64,000 nt of DNA from Verrucomicrobiaceae bacterium (GTDB lineage Bacteria > Verrucomicrobiota > Verrucomicrobiia > Verrucomicrobiales > Akkermansiaceae): NCBI GenBank assembly GCA_027487435.1, contig JAIYDP010000246.1, positions 62,001-126,000 on the forward strand, read 5' to 3'. Numbering within the stretch: position 1 is the stretch's first letter; every line of letters starts with the position of its first letter. A program made the position numbers and the translations under genes. A model generated the notes under the pieces. That model was not told where the DNA came from. It saw nothing but the letters and a program-made list of their open reading frames with translations, and did not search any database. Shown here in pieces: positions 26,437 to 35,070 of this stretch.

Positions 26437-26706
26437 TTACCAGCTTGATTTAGTCACCCCTGGAATCAGTCCAGCAGAAGCCATTTCACGGAAGCTGATC
26501 CGGGAAAGACGGAAGCGACGAAGGAAAGCGCGACGACGACCGCTGAATTCGCAGCGATTTACGACTCGAGTTGGGCTAGCATCACGTGGGAGCATGCTGA
26601 GGCCAATGTAGTCTTTTTCATCTTTCAGTTTCAAGCGCAGGGTGGCATACTTTGCCACTGTTGCTTGTTTGCGTTTGTTGCGTGCGATCCAACTCTTTTT
26701 TGCCAT
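26437..26706 (-). CDS. rpsN: 30S ribosomal protein S14 (zinc-free type)
   Basis: An 89-residue basic protein, [14 protein letters not shown]..., with the family signature [25 protein letters not shown] and the C-terminal [11 protein letters not shown]. It has the longer form without CxxC zinc pairs (C- type). Here it is a lone gene outside the large ribosomal protein operons, which is common for this type of S14 in several phyla. Confidence 0.96.
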   Translation of the reverse strand: MAKKSWIARNKRKQATVAKYATLRLKLKDEKDYIGLSMLPRDASPTRVVNRCEFSGRRRAFLRRFRLSRISFREMASAGLIPGVTKSSW

Positions 26707-26800
26707 AATTTCGGGACGCGAAACTTAGATACTACGGAAGGTATGGCAAGCATAAAGTTACCTTTTTTTGAATTATTTTTTCTTGCTGGGGCATTCTCGC

Positions 26801-28177
26801 TCAAAAGGACCCGCCAAGCGCGAGGTGGAGGTCGATGCGAGCTTGAAATCTTTCGTTGCGTAGTCGAATCAAACTAGAGCGCGCATTGTTGGCACGGCGT
26901 TGGGATTCGAGCACGCTGAGGATGTCAGCACCTTCGATGCCTTCCGAGTAGTCGCGTTCGGATTGTCGCTCCGCAAGGGCAGCTTGTTCGACTTCTTTGC
27001 GTAGGAAGGTTTCTTGTGCGGCGAGAGAATGTTCCGTGGCAAGTGAGGTTTCGACTTCACGAAACGCCTCGAGTGCGAGTTGGGAAAAATCGTGCACTGC
27101 GGCACGGTTGCGCTCTACGGCTGCACGAGCTTCTGCGGGGTTCGCTCCGCCAGTAAAAAGGTTTTGCGTGAGATTCGCGGTGACTTGGGACAGTAGAGAA
27201 TCGAAGTCGAGCAAATTGGCGAGGCTGGTGGAAGATTGACCGCTGCTGGCAGTGAGAGAAAGCGCGGGCAGTAAGTTTTTGCGAGCCGCATCAGCACGTC
27301 GGGCAGATGCATAGAGACGCGCACGGGCAGCGGCAAGATCGGGACGTCGCTCAATGGCATTGGCGGGAATGCTAACGGCAACACGTTGCTTGATAGGAGG
27401 CAAGTCCCCTGCCCCAAGCAAAACTGCTGACGGGTATCGACCAAGGAGAACCTCTAAGCTGCGGGCGGCGTTGTCGCGCTCAAGTTCGCGGTCACGTGAG
27501 GAACGTTGTGCAGCCGAGACATTCGATCTGCCGAGCTGAACATCGAGAGCGCGGACATTTGGCACGCCGGCTTTGTAGTTGCGCTCAATGATACGAAGAT
27601 TTTTCTCGAAGGATGCTTGGGTTTCTTGTGCAAGCTGCAGTTGTTGTGCTGCGCTGATGAGATTGGCGTAGCTTTTTGCGGTGAGAGCAGCGAGGGACAA
27701 ACGCGCAGCACGGAACTGAGAAACAGCAGCATCGAAGTCAGCAACAGAAGCGTTTTCAAGATCGCGCAGACGGCCCCAGAGGTCGATTTCCCATGAAGCA
27801 GATAGATTTAGTCCGTAGCGATCAGGATTGGTGTCTGAAGTGAAAGATTGGGAGCCTGAAGTGCCGGCGTTGATGCGAGGCAATCGTGCGGCACGAGCAA
27901 GCATGGGGTTTTCTCTGGCAGCGCGCAGGCGGGCCGCAGCAGCCTGCATGTCTTGGTTATGAGCTAAGGCTTCGCGGACGAGAGAACTCAGCTTCGGGTC
28001 ATGACACTCTTCAAGCCAATGGGTCGCAATGTGGCTGGATTCCGCCGATGTTGCCGCTTTCCAAACTTCAGGAGTGTGGATTTTCATTTGATCCTGCGGC
28101 GATGGCAAAGGAATGATCTCGCAGGAAGAAATGGCGAAAAACATGGCAACGCCAAACGCATGATGGGAACGAAACAT
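26801..28177 (-). CDS. TolC-like outer membrane efflux lipoprotein (NodT family)
   Basis: The ATG at 28177 gives a 458-residue protein with a lipoprotein signal ending ISSC (Cys19). It has two OEP repeats of long helices, with characteristic words LSASWEIDLWGRLRD, RRPDLAAARARL and EGIEGADILSVLESQRR. These proteins form the outer membrane channel of RND or ABC export systems. The inner membrane pump and adaptor genes are not adjacent. An upstream in-frame extension lacks a signal peptide. Confidence 0.9.
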   Translation of the reverse strand: MFRSHHAFGVAMFFAISSCEIIPLPSPQDQMKIHTPEVWKAATSAESSHIATHWLEECHDPKLSSLVREALAHNQDMQAAAARLRAARENPMLARAARLPRINAGTSGSQSFTSDTNPDRYGLNLSASWEIDLWGRLRDLENASVADFDAAVSQFRAARLSLAALTAKSYANLISAAQQLQLAQETQASFEKNLRIIERNYKAGVPNVRALDVQLGRSNVSAAQRSSRDRELERDNAARSLEVLLGRYPSAVLLGAGDLPPIKQRVAVSIPANAIERRPDLAAARARLYASARRADAARKNLLPALSLTASSGQSSTSLANLLDFDSLLSQVTANLTQNLFTGGANPAEARAAVERNRAAVHDFSQLALEAFREVETSLATEHSLAAQETFLRKEVEQAALAERQSERDYSEGIEGADILSVLESQRRANNARSSLIRLRNERFQARIDLHLALGGSF

Positions 28178-28607
28178 GGTCACTGCGGAAAAGATAGCGG
28201 CAAATGGATTGTAAGCAAGAGCAGATGAGAGCGGTGAGTGGTTGTACCAATTCTTCGTTTCAGGCAATTTGGTTAAACGTTAGGATCAAGAATCACAACT
28301 GATTTAAACCGAAATTCCGCAGTTGCGGTCACCAATCAGAGGTATCCCTCAACAACCGGAGCGCAGCGGAGATGGCGAAACTGGTTCGTTCACATTGATT
28401 TTCGCAAATTTCACAGGCATTTGAATGATTTTTTTGTAGGAATTACAATGAATACGGTGCAGGAAGTTTGAATAAAAAATTCACTGCCCTTTCACCTATT
28501 GAGTGAAATGACCGACTTCAAAATCTCCTCTTCAATTCAGTTGAATCAGCCTAATCAGTGGTTAGAACTACGGATTTTAGGTATATCATGCCTTTGGCTT
28601 TCTGGGC
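28178..28607. other. 430-base non-coding stretch upstream of the efflux lipoprotein gene
   Basis: No credible gene. It holds a small palindrome CCGCA-GT-TGCGG at 28317-28328 and AT-rich tracts around 28420-28480. The right end is the downstream flank of the DUF1573 gene. It should contain the promoter for the minus-strand efflux gene, but none is clear. Confidence 0.4.
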
Positions 28608-29264
28608 TTAGCGGTCTTTCGGACGCAGAAGCACGAAACATTCTTTGCTTTTGTGACGGGAATATTTGCTATCGGTCTCGATTTGCAATCTGCCAAAAAC
28701 AGCAGCTGTGATTTGTTCTTGTGGCGGCGTAACGGTGATTTCGTAGATTTTTCCTTCTTCTACGGTTCGTTTTTCACATGTAAATGCGTTGTTAAGAGAT
28801 TTGACCGATAGAAGCTGAATCGGAGTATCATGCTTCATCGTGACGCGTACGGTCTTTGCAGCACGAGGCTCGGTAAACGACCACTGCAAGCTGCGTGGTT
28901 CGATAGTGACGAACTCGGGAATATTGGCCTTGACCGTGATGTATTGTGGTTTACTTGATCCAGCCAGATGAACCTCTGCGGTTTTTGAAACGATCGAATG
29001 AAGGTTTTTGATATCGAGCGTTGCACGTAACACCCCCTTTCCACCAGCGGCGATTTTTTGAGAAGTCGCTTTCACTTCCATGCAAGAGCAGTAGGATTGT
29101 ATGGAGCTGATGGTCTGTTCGTTTGCGGTGTTGTTGACGAAGGGAAACTCGACTACCAGCGAATCTTCATCAGGCTTCGCCGTGATCTCCATTTCCGCCT
29201 TATCGAAGGTCAGTTGTGCACAGGCTGTCGTAACAAGCAGAAGTATGCTCAGCAAATAGCTCAT
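28608..29264 (-). CDS. DUF1573 secreted protein
   Basis: The ATG at 29264, overlapping the previous stop (ATGA), gives 217 residues with a signal sequence (LLSILLLVTTACAQ; the Cys could be a lipoprotein site, though the lipobox is imperfect). The mature part matches DUF1573: FDKAEMEITAK, FPFVNNT, and the SYCSC pair Cys59/Cys61, then Ig-like strands. Function is unknown; it is the last gene of an ECF-sigma operon. Confidence 0.8.
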   Translation of the reverse strand: MSYLLSILLLVTTACAQLTFDKAEMEITAKPDEDSLVVEFPFVNNTANEQTISSIQSYCSCMEVKATSQKIAAGGKGVLRATLDIKNLHSIVSKTAEVHLAGSSKPQYITVKANIPEFVTIEPRSLQWSFTEPRAAKTVRVTMKHDTPIQLLSVKSLNNAFTCEKRTVEEGKIYEITVTPPQEQITAAVFGRLQIETDSKYSRHKSKECFVLLRPKDR

Positions 29265-29779
29265 TGTTGTGGAGCTTTGATGGGTGTTTGGTAGGGTTCT
29301 AGTTGGATCGCGAGGATGATATTGCCTTCTTTCCATTGGGGGCCAACGATGAAGAGAGGTGCATCAGCGGAAAGAGCTACGCCAACTTTGAGGGATTTGC
29401 GGCGACTTAGCCACACTTCCAAGTCCAGGCGTGTGAGTTCTTTGGAAGGTCGGGCCTGAGGCTCGAAACGCACCATAATATCACCGGAAGTTGCGATCGG
29501 TTGCGACCAGTTTTCTACACTGCGAAATAGAGATTTCGTATCAACTCCGACGATCGCATAATGCGCGAAGCGAAGCTTAGGATCTTTGATCAAACGCTCG
29601 CGAAAGTCTGCTGGCAGTGGCGTGGTTTTTCCCACGCTACTTTTGATCGGTGAATTGCTGGCGTAAATGACCTGAACAGTGACAGAACCAATGACATCAC
29701 GAGCGCGTTCGCCAGAGGCCTGCATCATCGTGGTGAAACAGCAGCAAAGAAGAAGCGGGATGCGAAAAATGTCCCTCAT
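29261..29779 (-). CDS. Secreted protein of unknown function in the ECF sigma operon
   Basis: A 172-residue protein with a signal peptide (IPLLLCCCFTTMMQASG). The mature part looks like one beta-rich domain (VTVQVIYASN, FAHYAIVGVDTKSLF, IMVRFEPQ, LEVWLSRRKSLKVGVAL). No family recognised. It is tied to both neighbours by ATGA overlaps, so it is made together with the anti-sigma-like and DUF1573 proteins. Confidence 0.7.
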   Translation of the reverse strand: MRDIFRIPLLLCCCFTTMMQASGERARDVIGSVTVQVIYASNSPIKSSVGKTTPLPADFRERLIKDPKLRFAHYAIVGVDTKSLFRSVENWSQPIATSGDIMVRFEPQARPSKELTRLDLEVWLSRRKSLKVGVALSADAPLFIVGPQWKEGNIILAIQLEPYQTPIKAPQQ

Positions 29780-30342
29780 GGTGCCAAGGTGTTAGCGGCT
29801 TGATCCGATTCTTGATCGTTCGGTGCGGGATGGGAAGCCGTTTCCTTGTCCATCAAGTTCTCTGGCAAAGGCTTGATACCATTGAGCACGATGACCGTAG
29901 CTTCAGCAGGACTGGCAACGAAATATTCCGCTTTCACGCCCTCTTCAGGCGTGTAGGTGATGAGAGGCGGTGGCGTTTGATAGGTTAATCTACCGATCGT
30001 GAAGCATGCAGCGGCGCAAGCGGCTAGCCCCAACGTGGGAAGAAGCCATTTTCTCCATGATCGTTGTTGCTGAACCACAGGCAAGGGCTCTACGGGAGTC
30101 GCAACAGACGTTTCTTCGATGGAACGCATGACGCGATGTTGAAAAAAGTCACCGTAAGGTATCTCTTGGGTGGCTGGCAAAGCGCTAGCGAGTTGAGATT
30201 TCCATGCACGCAGTTCATCGCGCTGCGCAAGATGGGATGGCATGTGGGCGATGACCCAATTCTCTACTGCGGCAGCAGAGCTAGCATCGAGTTCATCATC
30301 CAGCCAAAGCAGGATTTGCGTATCATCGGGCTTGGTATTCAT
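29776..30342 (-). CDS. Anti-sigma-factor-like membrane protein
   Basis: A 188-residue protein with an acidic N-terminal helical region (about 1-60), one membrane helix (LLPTLGLAACAAACFTIG, about 100-117) and a periplasmic tail. It overlaps the sigma factor gene by 20 bases, the normal arrangement for an anti-sigma factor. The zinc-binding HxxxCxxC of ZAS-type anti-sigmas is absent, so the assignment rests on topology and position. Confidence 0.7.
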   Translation of the reverse strand: MNTKPDDTQILLWLDDELDASSAAAVENWVIAHMPSHLAQRDELRAWKSQLASALPATQEIPYGDFFQHRVMRSIEETSVATPVEPLPVVQQQRSWRKWLLPTLGLAACAAACFTIGRLTYQTPPPLITYTPEEGVKAEYFVASPAEATVIVLNGIKPLPENLMDKETASHPAPNDQESDQAANTLAP

Positions 30343-31006
30343 CTTTCAGGAGTGTTTGTAGTTTTTGTCTGGCGTAAAACAAGCGGCTCATGACGGTACC
30401 GATTTCACAGCCAATGACATCGGCAATTTCTTTGTAGGATAGTCCTTGAACATCTTTGAGAAGAACAATTTGGCGCTGGTCAGGCGAAACTTTTGCTAAA
30501 GCAGCCTCGATTTTTGCTTGGAGCTCGCTGCGCTCCATTTGGATGTCGGGGCTTGCGTCGATTCGTGGAATGGCTATCGCGCACGGATCGATGCTTTCGG
30601 TTTGCAGCAGCTCGTCGTTGAGTTCGCCCGCCTGTTCCTTTTTGCGGCGTCGGTTCCAATCGTAAACAACGTTGTGGGCGATGCGAAAAAGCCACGTGCT
30701 AAATTTCGCCTTAGACTCGAAGGAGGCAAGTGCATTCCATGCTTTAATGAACACGTCTTGGGAAAGATCCCAAGCGTCAGCTTCATTGTGTGTCATGTTG
30801 CGAATCATAGCGAAGATACGGTTGCGATGGCGTAGCACCAATTGATCGTAAGCGCGGGTATCACCTTTTTGAGCCGAAGCAATTAAGGCAAAATCGTCTG
30901 GCTCCGCATCATCCACAGATGGAGGTAATCCGTTTCCGAACCTTGCGTTGCCGTCAGCCTGAGGCGCTTGCACAACTTGAGACGGACGTCTGAGCCAAAT
31001 ATTCAT
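30323..31006 (-). CDS. ECF-type RNA polymerase sigma factor (sigma-70 family)
   Basis: The ATG at 31006 gives 227 residues: sigma region 2 (about 52-120, LVLRHRNRIFAMIRN, DLSQDVFIKAW, FSTWLFRIAHN) and region 4 (about 170-222, LPDQRQI-like SPDQRQIVLLKDVQGLSYKEIADVIG, helix-turn-helix). The N-terminal 45 residues are an extra tail. It likely directs its own operon (anti-sigma, secreted protein, DUF1573) in answer to an envelope signal. Confidence 0.92.
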   Translation of the reverse strand: MNIWLRRPSQVVQAPQADGNARFGNGLPPSVDDAEPDDFALIASAQKGDTRAYDQLVLRHRNRIFAMIRNMTHNEADAWDLSQDVFIKAWNALASFESKAKFSTWLFRIAHNVVYDWNRRRKKEQAGELNDELLQTESIDPCAIAIPRIDASPDIQMERSELQAKIEAALAKVSPDQRQIVLLKDVQGLSYKEIADVIGCEIGTVMSRLFYARQKLQTLLKDEYQAR

Positions 31007-31180
31007 TCGATTTACAAAAAAATGCCGTTTTTTCTTCGGCACAACCAAGATAGAGGATCGACAGCGGTGTGGCAATGCTTGAATGTTGTTCTACCAACAA
31101 TAGATTTTTAAGAACAACGCATGGGAAAATCGAAGAGTTGCAGTATCATCTGCGTCTCGGATTTTACGCAACGCACATCG

Positions 31181-32137
31181 TTATTTGCCAATCCATTCGC
31201 CATATTGGCGGAATTTTTTGTAGCGTTGTTGGAGCAAGTCTTCTTTGCTGAGTTCCGCTAAAGTCTGGATTTGACTTGCTACCGCAGCGCGTAAGGCAAG
31301 TGCAGCGGCAGCGTGATCATGATGCGCCCCACCCGTTGGCTCGGGGATGATTCCATCGATGAGATTAAGTTTTTTGAGATCAGGCGCTGCAATTTTCATC
31401 GCTTCTGCTGCCTCTGGAGCATGCTTACGATGTTTCCATAGAATCGCTGCGCAGCCTTCTGGTGAAATCACCGAGTAATAAGCATTTTCCATCATTAACA
31501 CTCGATCCGCGACGCCGATGCCAAGGGCACCGCCGGATCCACCTTCACCAAGAACAACTGCGACGATCGGCATGGTAAGAACCATCATTTCTCGCAGGTT
31601 GTAGCCGATGGCTTCGGCAATGTTGCGTTCTTCCGCGCCGATACCAGGAAAGGCGCCTGGGGTATCGATCAAGCATACGATGGGCACACGAAATTTCTCG
31701 GCCATGCGCATCAGGCGAATCGCCTTGCGGTAACCTTCGGGATGGGCCGAACCAAAGTTACGGAGTAGATTCTCTTTGGTATCGCGACCTTTTTGGTGGC
31801 CAATGACCATGATTTTTTGATCACCAAGCATCGCGAAACCGCCGGGCATGGATTTATCGTCGCCGATGTGCCGATCACCGTGAAGTTCGCAAAAATCAGT
31901 AAAGGCAAGGGATACGTAGTCGAGCATATACGGGCGCTGGACGTGGCGGGCGATTTGCACGCGTTGCCATGGGCTAAGGTTTTGATAAATAGAAGAGCGG
32001 GTTTCGGCGAGTTTTTGCTCCATTTCAGAGATTTGCTGGGAAAGATCGATATTTTGAGACGCGGATTTGGTGCGAAGTTTATCGATTTCGCGTTCCATTT
32101 CAGCGATAGGTTTTTCGAATTCGAGTAGCTGTGTCAT
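31181..32137 (-). CDS. accA: Acetyl-CoA carboxylase carboxyltransferase subunit alpha
   Basis: A 318-residue protein with the AccA layout: N-terminal coiled helix, NLSPWQRVQIARHVQRP, LHGDRHIGDD, GHQKGRDTKENLLRNFG, the oxyanion GEGGSGGALGIG and SPEGCAAILW. With AccD it transfers the carboxyl from biotin to acetyl-CoA to make malonyl-CoA for fatty acid synthesis. ATG 32137 gives the usual start; an earlier in-frame ATG adds 16 unlikely residues. acpP lies nearby on the same strand. Confidence 0.97.
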   Translation of the reverse strand: MTQLLEFEKPIAEMEREIDKLRTKSASQNIDLSQQISEMEQKLAETRSSIYQNLSPWQRVQIARHVQRPYMLDYVSLAFTDFCELHGDRHIGDDKSMPGGFAMLGDQKIMVIGHQKGRDTKENLLRNFGSAHPEGYRKAIRLMRMAEKFRVPIVCLIDTPGAFPGIGAEERNIAEAIGYNLREMMVLTMPIVAVVLGEGGSGGALGIGVADRVLMMENAYYSVISPEGCAAILWKHRKHAPEAAEAMKIAAPDLKKLNLIDGIIPEPTGGAHHDHAAAALALRAAVASQIQTLAELSKEDLLQQRYKKFRQYGEWIGK

Positions 32138-32162
32138 AGTGCGTGGCAAGAGTGTGGTAAAA

Positions 32163-33065
32163 TTACGGACGAATTTCCACATCATTTCCGACGCGGAGAA
32201 TTAAAGCAAGTTCTTCAGCATCTGCTGAGTCAATGTGGAAGCCGCGAGCAGGAGAATCATTTTGAGGGTCGTGAGCAAGGATGAAAAAGCCTTTGCCCAG
32301 AGAAATCGTTTTTTGAGATCCGCGATATTCCTTCATCGTCGGCGTGATTTTACGGGTTCCTATGATGCCACCCTTGCTTTCAATCTTCGTTGTAAAGGTG
32401 GCACTAGGTGGGGAAACAGCGCGATGAATGGGATATTCTTTGAGGAAAATATTCTTATTGGTGATGGTAATGGCCTTACGAGTTGGCTCGATGGTGAGTC
32501 GCAGATTCAACGGCATTAGGCTGATTTCATCGCCAGGTTGGAGGGCACGCAATTCAAGAAAGCCATTAAAATGCATAATACAATCGAGCGATGTTTGATG
32601 CTTAGCACAGATGCCGAGATAGGAATCACCACGAGCGACTTTGTAAGCAGTGACGTTGGGATTGTTGCGAAGGGCAAGATAATCGTCCATGTTCATTTCG
32701 CCAAGAATATGGCGGGCTGCGGCAGAGGAATTGCAGACGGGATAGTAATTGATCAGAAATAGCAATTTTTCTCGGGCTATAGCGGTTTTGCCACTGGCGA
32801 GCAACTCTGAAGCTACCTGAAATGCGCGGTCTCCAGGCTCAATGTCATTCATTTCACCTGCTTCGAGCATTTTCAAGTGCTCGTCATTGCTGGTCATCGG
32901 CTCAGCGATCAGCGGCGCAGGCTCGGGCATGTAGCGAGAAAAAAACGTAGCCAGTGAGGTTGGAACTTCTTTCCCAAGCACATACAACGTGAAAAAGTAC
33001 GACAAGGCAACGATGCCAATGACCAAAAGCGCGCTAAGGATTTTTGCAGCGGTCCAGATTCGCAT
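32163..33065 (-). CDS. Membrane-anchored LysM protein with a degenerate L,D-transpeptidase-like domain
   Basis: The ATG at 33065 gives 300 residues: a membrane helix (about 8-30), a linker, a helical repeat region (75-130), a LysM domain (about 140-184, YKVARGDSYLGICAKHQTSL, LQPGDEISL) and a C-terminal domain (about 186-298) with YkuD-like strand order (TNKNIFLKEYPI, GIIGTRKITP, GFHIDSADAEELALIL, GNDVEI). His277 may match the YkuD histidine, but the SxGC catalytic cysteine is missing, so it is probably inactive. It lies 25 bases upstream of accA. Confidence 0.75.
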   Translation of the reverse strand: MRIWTAAKILSALLVIGIVALSYFFTLYVLGKEVPTSLATFFSRYMPEPAPLIAEPMTSNDEHLKMLEAGEMNDIEPGDRAFQVASELLASGKTAIAREKLLFLINYYPVCNSSAAARHILGEMNMDDYLALRNNPNVTAYKVARGDSYLGICAKHQTSLDCIMHFNGFLELRALQPGDEISLMPLNLRLTIEPTRKAITITNKNIFLKEYPIHRAVSPPSATFTTKIESKGGIIGTRKITPTMKEYRGSQKTISLGKGFFILAHDPQNDSPARGFHIDSADAEELALILRVGNDVEIRP

Positions 33066-33111
33066 GGCAGTTTGGTGCGTATGAGCGAGGATAGAATGAT
33101 CAACGAGGTTT

Positions 33112-33645
33112 TTAGAGCAACTTGCGACGCTTGAGATCAAATGTATTGATCTCGTGGGACTGGGTGATCATTTCGAGGGCAAATTTGACGAGCGAAATCT
33201 CCCAATTGTCATCGACACCAGCAATGATGGCTAACATTGGATCACCACTGCGGCGAACATCTTGAAGGAGTGACTCGCAAACGGCATCGAATGGCTCATG
33301 AACAATTTCTTCGGTGACATTGGAACGACGGAAACGAAATCCATATTGGAGAAACGCCAAATCTACCCCATTTTGGCGCATCGTTTCGAGCATCTGCATG
33401 AATTTGTCGTGGGACTCTTCATTGAATCCCTCAAATTCCATGTCACGACTAGGTTTGATCAGCAAAGGTTTCGATGCTTCGACTTCACCAGAGCGAATGC
33501 GAACTTTTCCGACAGAGTCCATGAGTTCGGAGACAAGCTTATAGGTAAAGCGTGTTTCGCCAAAGGTGGCTATGCGACGATCAGGCTCGCGCAAGACCCG
33601 TGTGGTCTCCATGGCGTAGTGAAAGTTGTCAGCAGAGAGATTCAT
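33112..33645 (-). CDS. Conserved protein of unknown function
   Basis: A 177-residue cytoplasmic protein from ATG 33645 (a GTG at 33663 is also possible). It is charged, without membrane segments. No family recognised. It sits 46 bases upstream of the LysM gene on the same strand and downstream of the acpP terminator. Confidence 0.6.
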   Translation of the reverse strand: MNLSADNFHYAMETTRVLREPDRRIATFGETRFTYKLVSELMDSVGKVRIRSGEVEASKPLLIKPSRDMEFEGFNEESHDKFMQMLETMRQNGVDLAFLQYGFRFRRSNVTEEIVHEPFDAVCESLLQDVRRSGDPMLAIIAGVDDNWEISLVKFALEMITQSHEINTFDLKRRKLL

Positions 33646-33713
33646 TTCAGGAGAACGATGCACCAGAGTCGATGGTTTGGCAAATACGAAGGGAAAATTG
33701 GAAAAAATAAAAA

Positions 33714-33742
33714 CGGGCGGTTTTCATGAGGAAAACCGCCCG
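33714..33742 (-). terminator. Rho-independent terminator of acpP
   Basis: Perfect 12-bp arms cgggcggttttc / gaaaaccgcccg around a 5-base loop. Read on the minus strand the stem is followed by TTTTTATTTTTT, a strong intrinsic terminator 33 bases past the acpP stop. Confidence 0.92.
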
Positions 33743-33775
33743 GGATCGTGGGCTACGATACGATAATCAAGCGTC

Positions 33776-34015
33776 TCAAGCTACGCTCTCGATGTAACGA
33801 ACAACGTCGCCGACGGATTGGAGTTTCTCAGCTTCCTCATCGGGAACTTCGATGCCGAACTCTTCTTCGAATGCCATGACGAGTTCCACGGTATCGAGTG
33901 AATCGGCTCCGAGGTCTTCGATGAATTTCGCATCGGTAGTCACTTGATCGGCGTTCACGCCAAGTTGCTCAACGATGATATCTTTGACTCGTTCTTCGGT
34001 GGATTTATCGGACAT
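33776..34015 (-). CDS. acpP: Acyl carrier protein
   Basis: A 79-residue, very acidic protein with the phosphopantetheine motif GADSLD (Ser39) and the typical [13 protein letters not shown] helix. It carries acyl chains in fatty acid synthesis. It is a single gene with its own terminator at 33714-33742; fab genes are not next to it. Confidence 0.98.
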   Translation of the reverse strand: MSDKSTEERVKDIIVEQLGVNADQVTTDAKFIEDLGADSLDTVELVMAFEEEFGIEVPDEEAEKLQSVGDVVRYIESVA

Positions 34016-34122
34016 GTGTTTGTAATGTGGTTATGGAAATGTTGCGGCACTGATTTACTGCCTCAGTGAGATCTTGGCAATAGCGAATTTTGCTTTTTTC
34101 ATTCTCATGGTTAAGCCGACTT

Positions 34123-34953
34123 TCAAGGCAATGGCTTTCGATGACTTAAAAATTCGCCGAGCATTTCTTTGATCTTTGGCTCCATGGCTTTTGCCCAGAC
34201 ACGGTATCCTGCTTCATTGGGGTGTAAACCATCGGGCATGAGTTCTTTTTTGGTGGATCCGTCTTCATTGAGGAAGACATTGCCAATATCGAGCCAAAAC
34301 ACGGTTTGGGAATCAACGTAGCTTCTGATGATTTTGTTGATCTCCTCGTTGAACATTCGTCGTGGGTCTTGGGCATTTTTTCCGCGAGGAAATATCGGCA
34401 TGAGCAAGATTTGAGATTTGGGAAGTTGTTGATGAATTTCCTTCAACAAAGCAAGGATGCCATAGGCCGTGTCATAACCACGCAATTCCGGTATGCCGAC
34501 ATTGTTGGTGCCTATCATTAGGAGAACGACTTTGGGATTGTTTTCCTTCATGCCAGCAAGGCCACCATTCTGGAAATGCCAAAGCATGTGTTTTGTCTCG
34601 TCGCCGCTCGATCCGATATTCACGGCATTGCGTTTTTCATAAAACTCTTTCCAGACGGAGTTGCCTTCGCGAGCCCATCCGAACACGATGGAATCTCCTA
34701 CCATAAGAAGATCGACCTTTTTTTCTGCTACCCATTGCGAGCGATTTTGATGATGTTTCATCCACAAGGGCCAGCCTTGTTCAACGCCAGCTTCTGGTCG
34801 CGATGTGGCCATGGTTGCTGGAATCGTCTTTGCATAAGCTGGACTTTTCCATGGTAATGTTTTTGCAATCGGCGTTGATTGAGCCTCAGCAGTGGGTTGG
34901 AAAAGAAAAGAAACGGTAGCCAAACATAAGCTAGAAATAATCCTGTGATTCAT
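34123..34953 (-). CDS. Exported SGNH/GDSL hydrolase
   Basis: The ATG at 34953 gives a 276-residue protein with a signal peptide (SLCLATVSFLFQPTAEAQ). SGNH blocks are all present: block I GDSIV (Ser88), block II around GSSGDE, block III IGTNN (Asn150) and block V DGLHP (Asp241, His244). The pattern is that of the platelet-activating-factor acetylhydrolase-like branch, often sugar deacetylases in polysaccharide degraders. It is 117 bases downstream of the last gene of the moxR cluster and could belong to it. Confidence 0.87.
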   Translation of the reverse strand: MNHRIISSLCLATVSFLFQPTAEAQSTPIAKTLPWKSPAYAKTIPATMATSRPEAGVEQGWPLWMKHHQNRSQWVAEKKVDLLMVGDSIVFGWAREGNSVWKEFYEKRNAVNIGSSGDETKHMLWHFQNGGLAGMKENNPKVVLLMIGTNNVGIPELRGYDTAYGILALLKEIHQQLPKSQILLMPIFPRGKNAQDPRRMFNEEINKIIRSYVDSQTVFWLDIGNVFLNEDGSTKKELMPDGLHPNEAGYRVWAKAMEPKIKEMLGEFLSHRKPLP

Positions 34954-35070
34954 TTTGTTAAGACCAAATTCGGTATTCGATGAAATGCATGATAGCAAGA
35001 AAAATGGTAGGCTTATCGAAAAGGACAAATGACCCTACCCATCAAAATACAGTAGCAGTCCCTGTGCCCT

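Noticed and set aside
26801-28177. Full tripartite efflux system
   Set aside because: Only the outer membrane component is present. No RND pump or adaptor is encoded next to it, so a complete system is not claimed.
31087-31117. Inverted repeat ttgttct...agaacaa upstream of the sigma gene
   Set aside because: The arms are short and AT-rich with a 17-base loop. It could be chance and lies in a plain AT-rich spacer.
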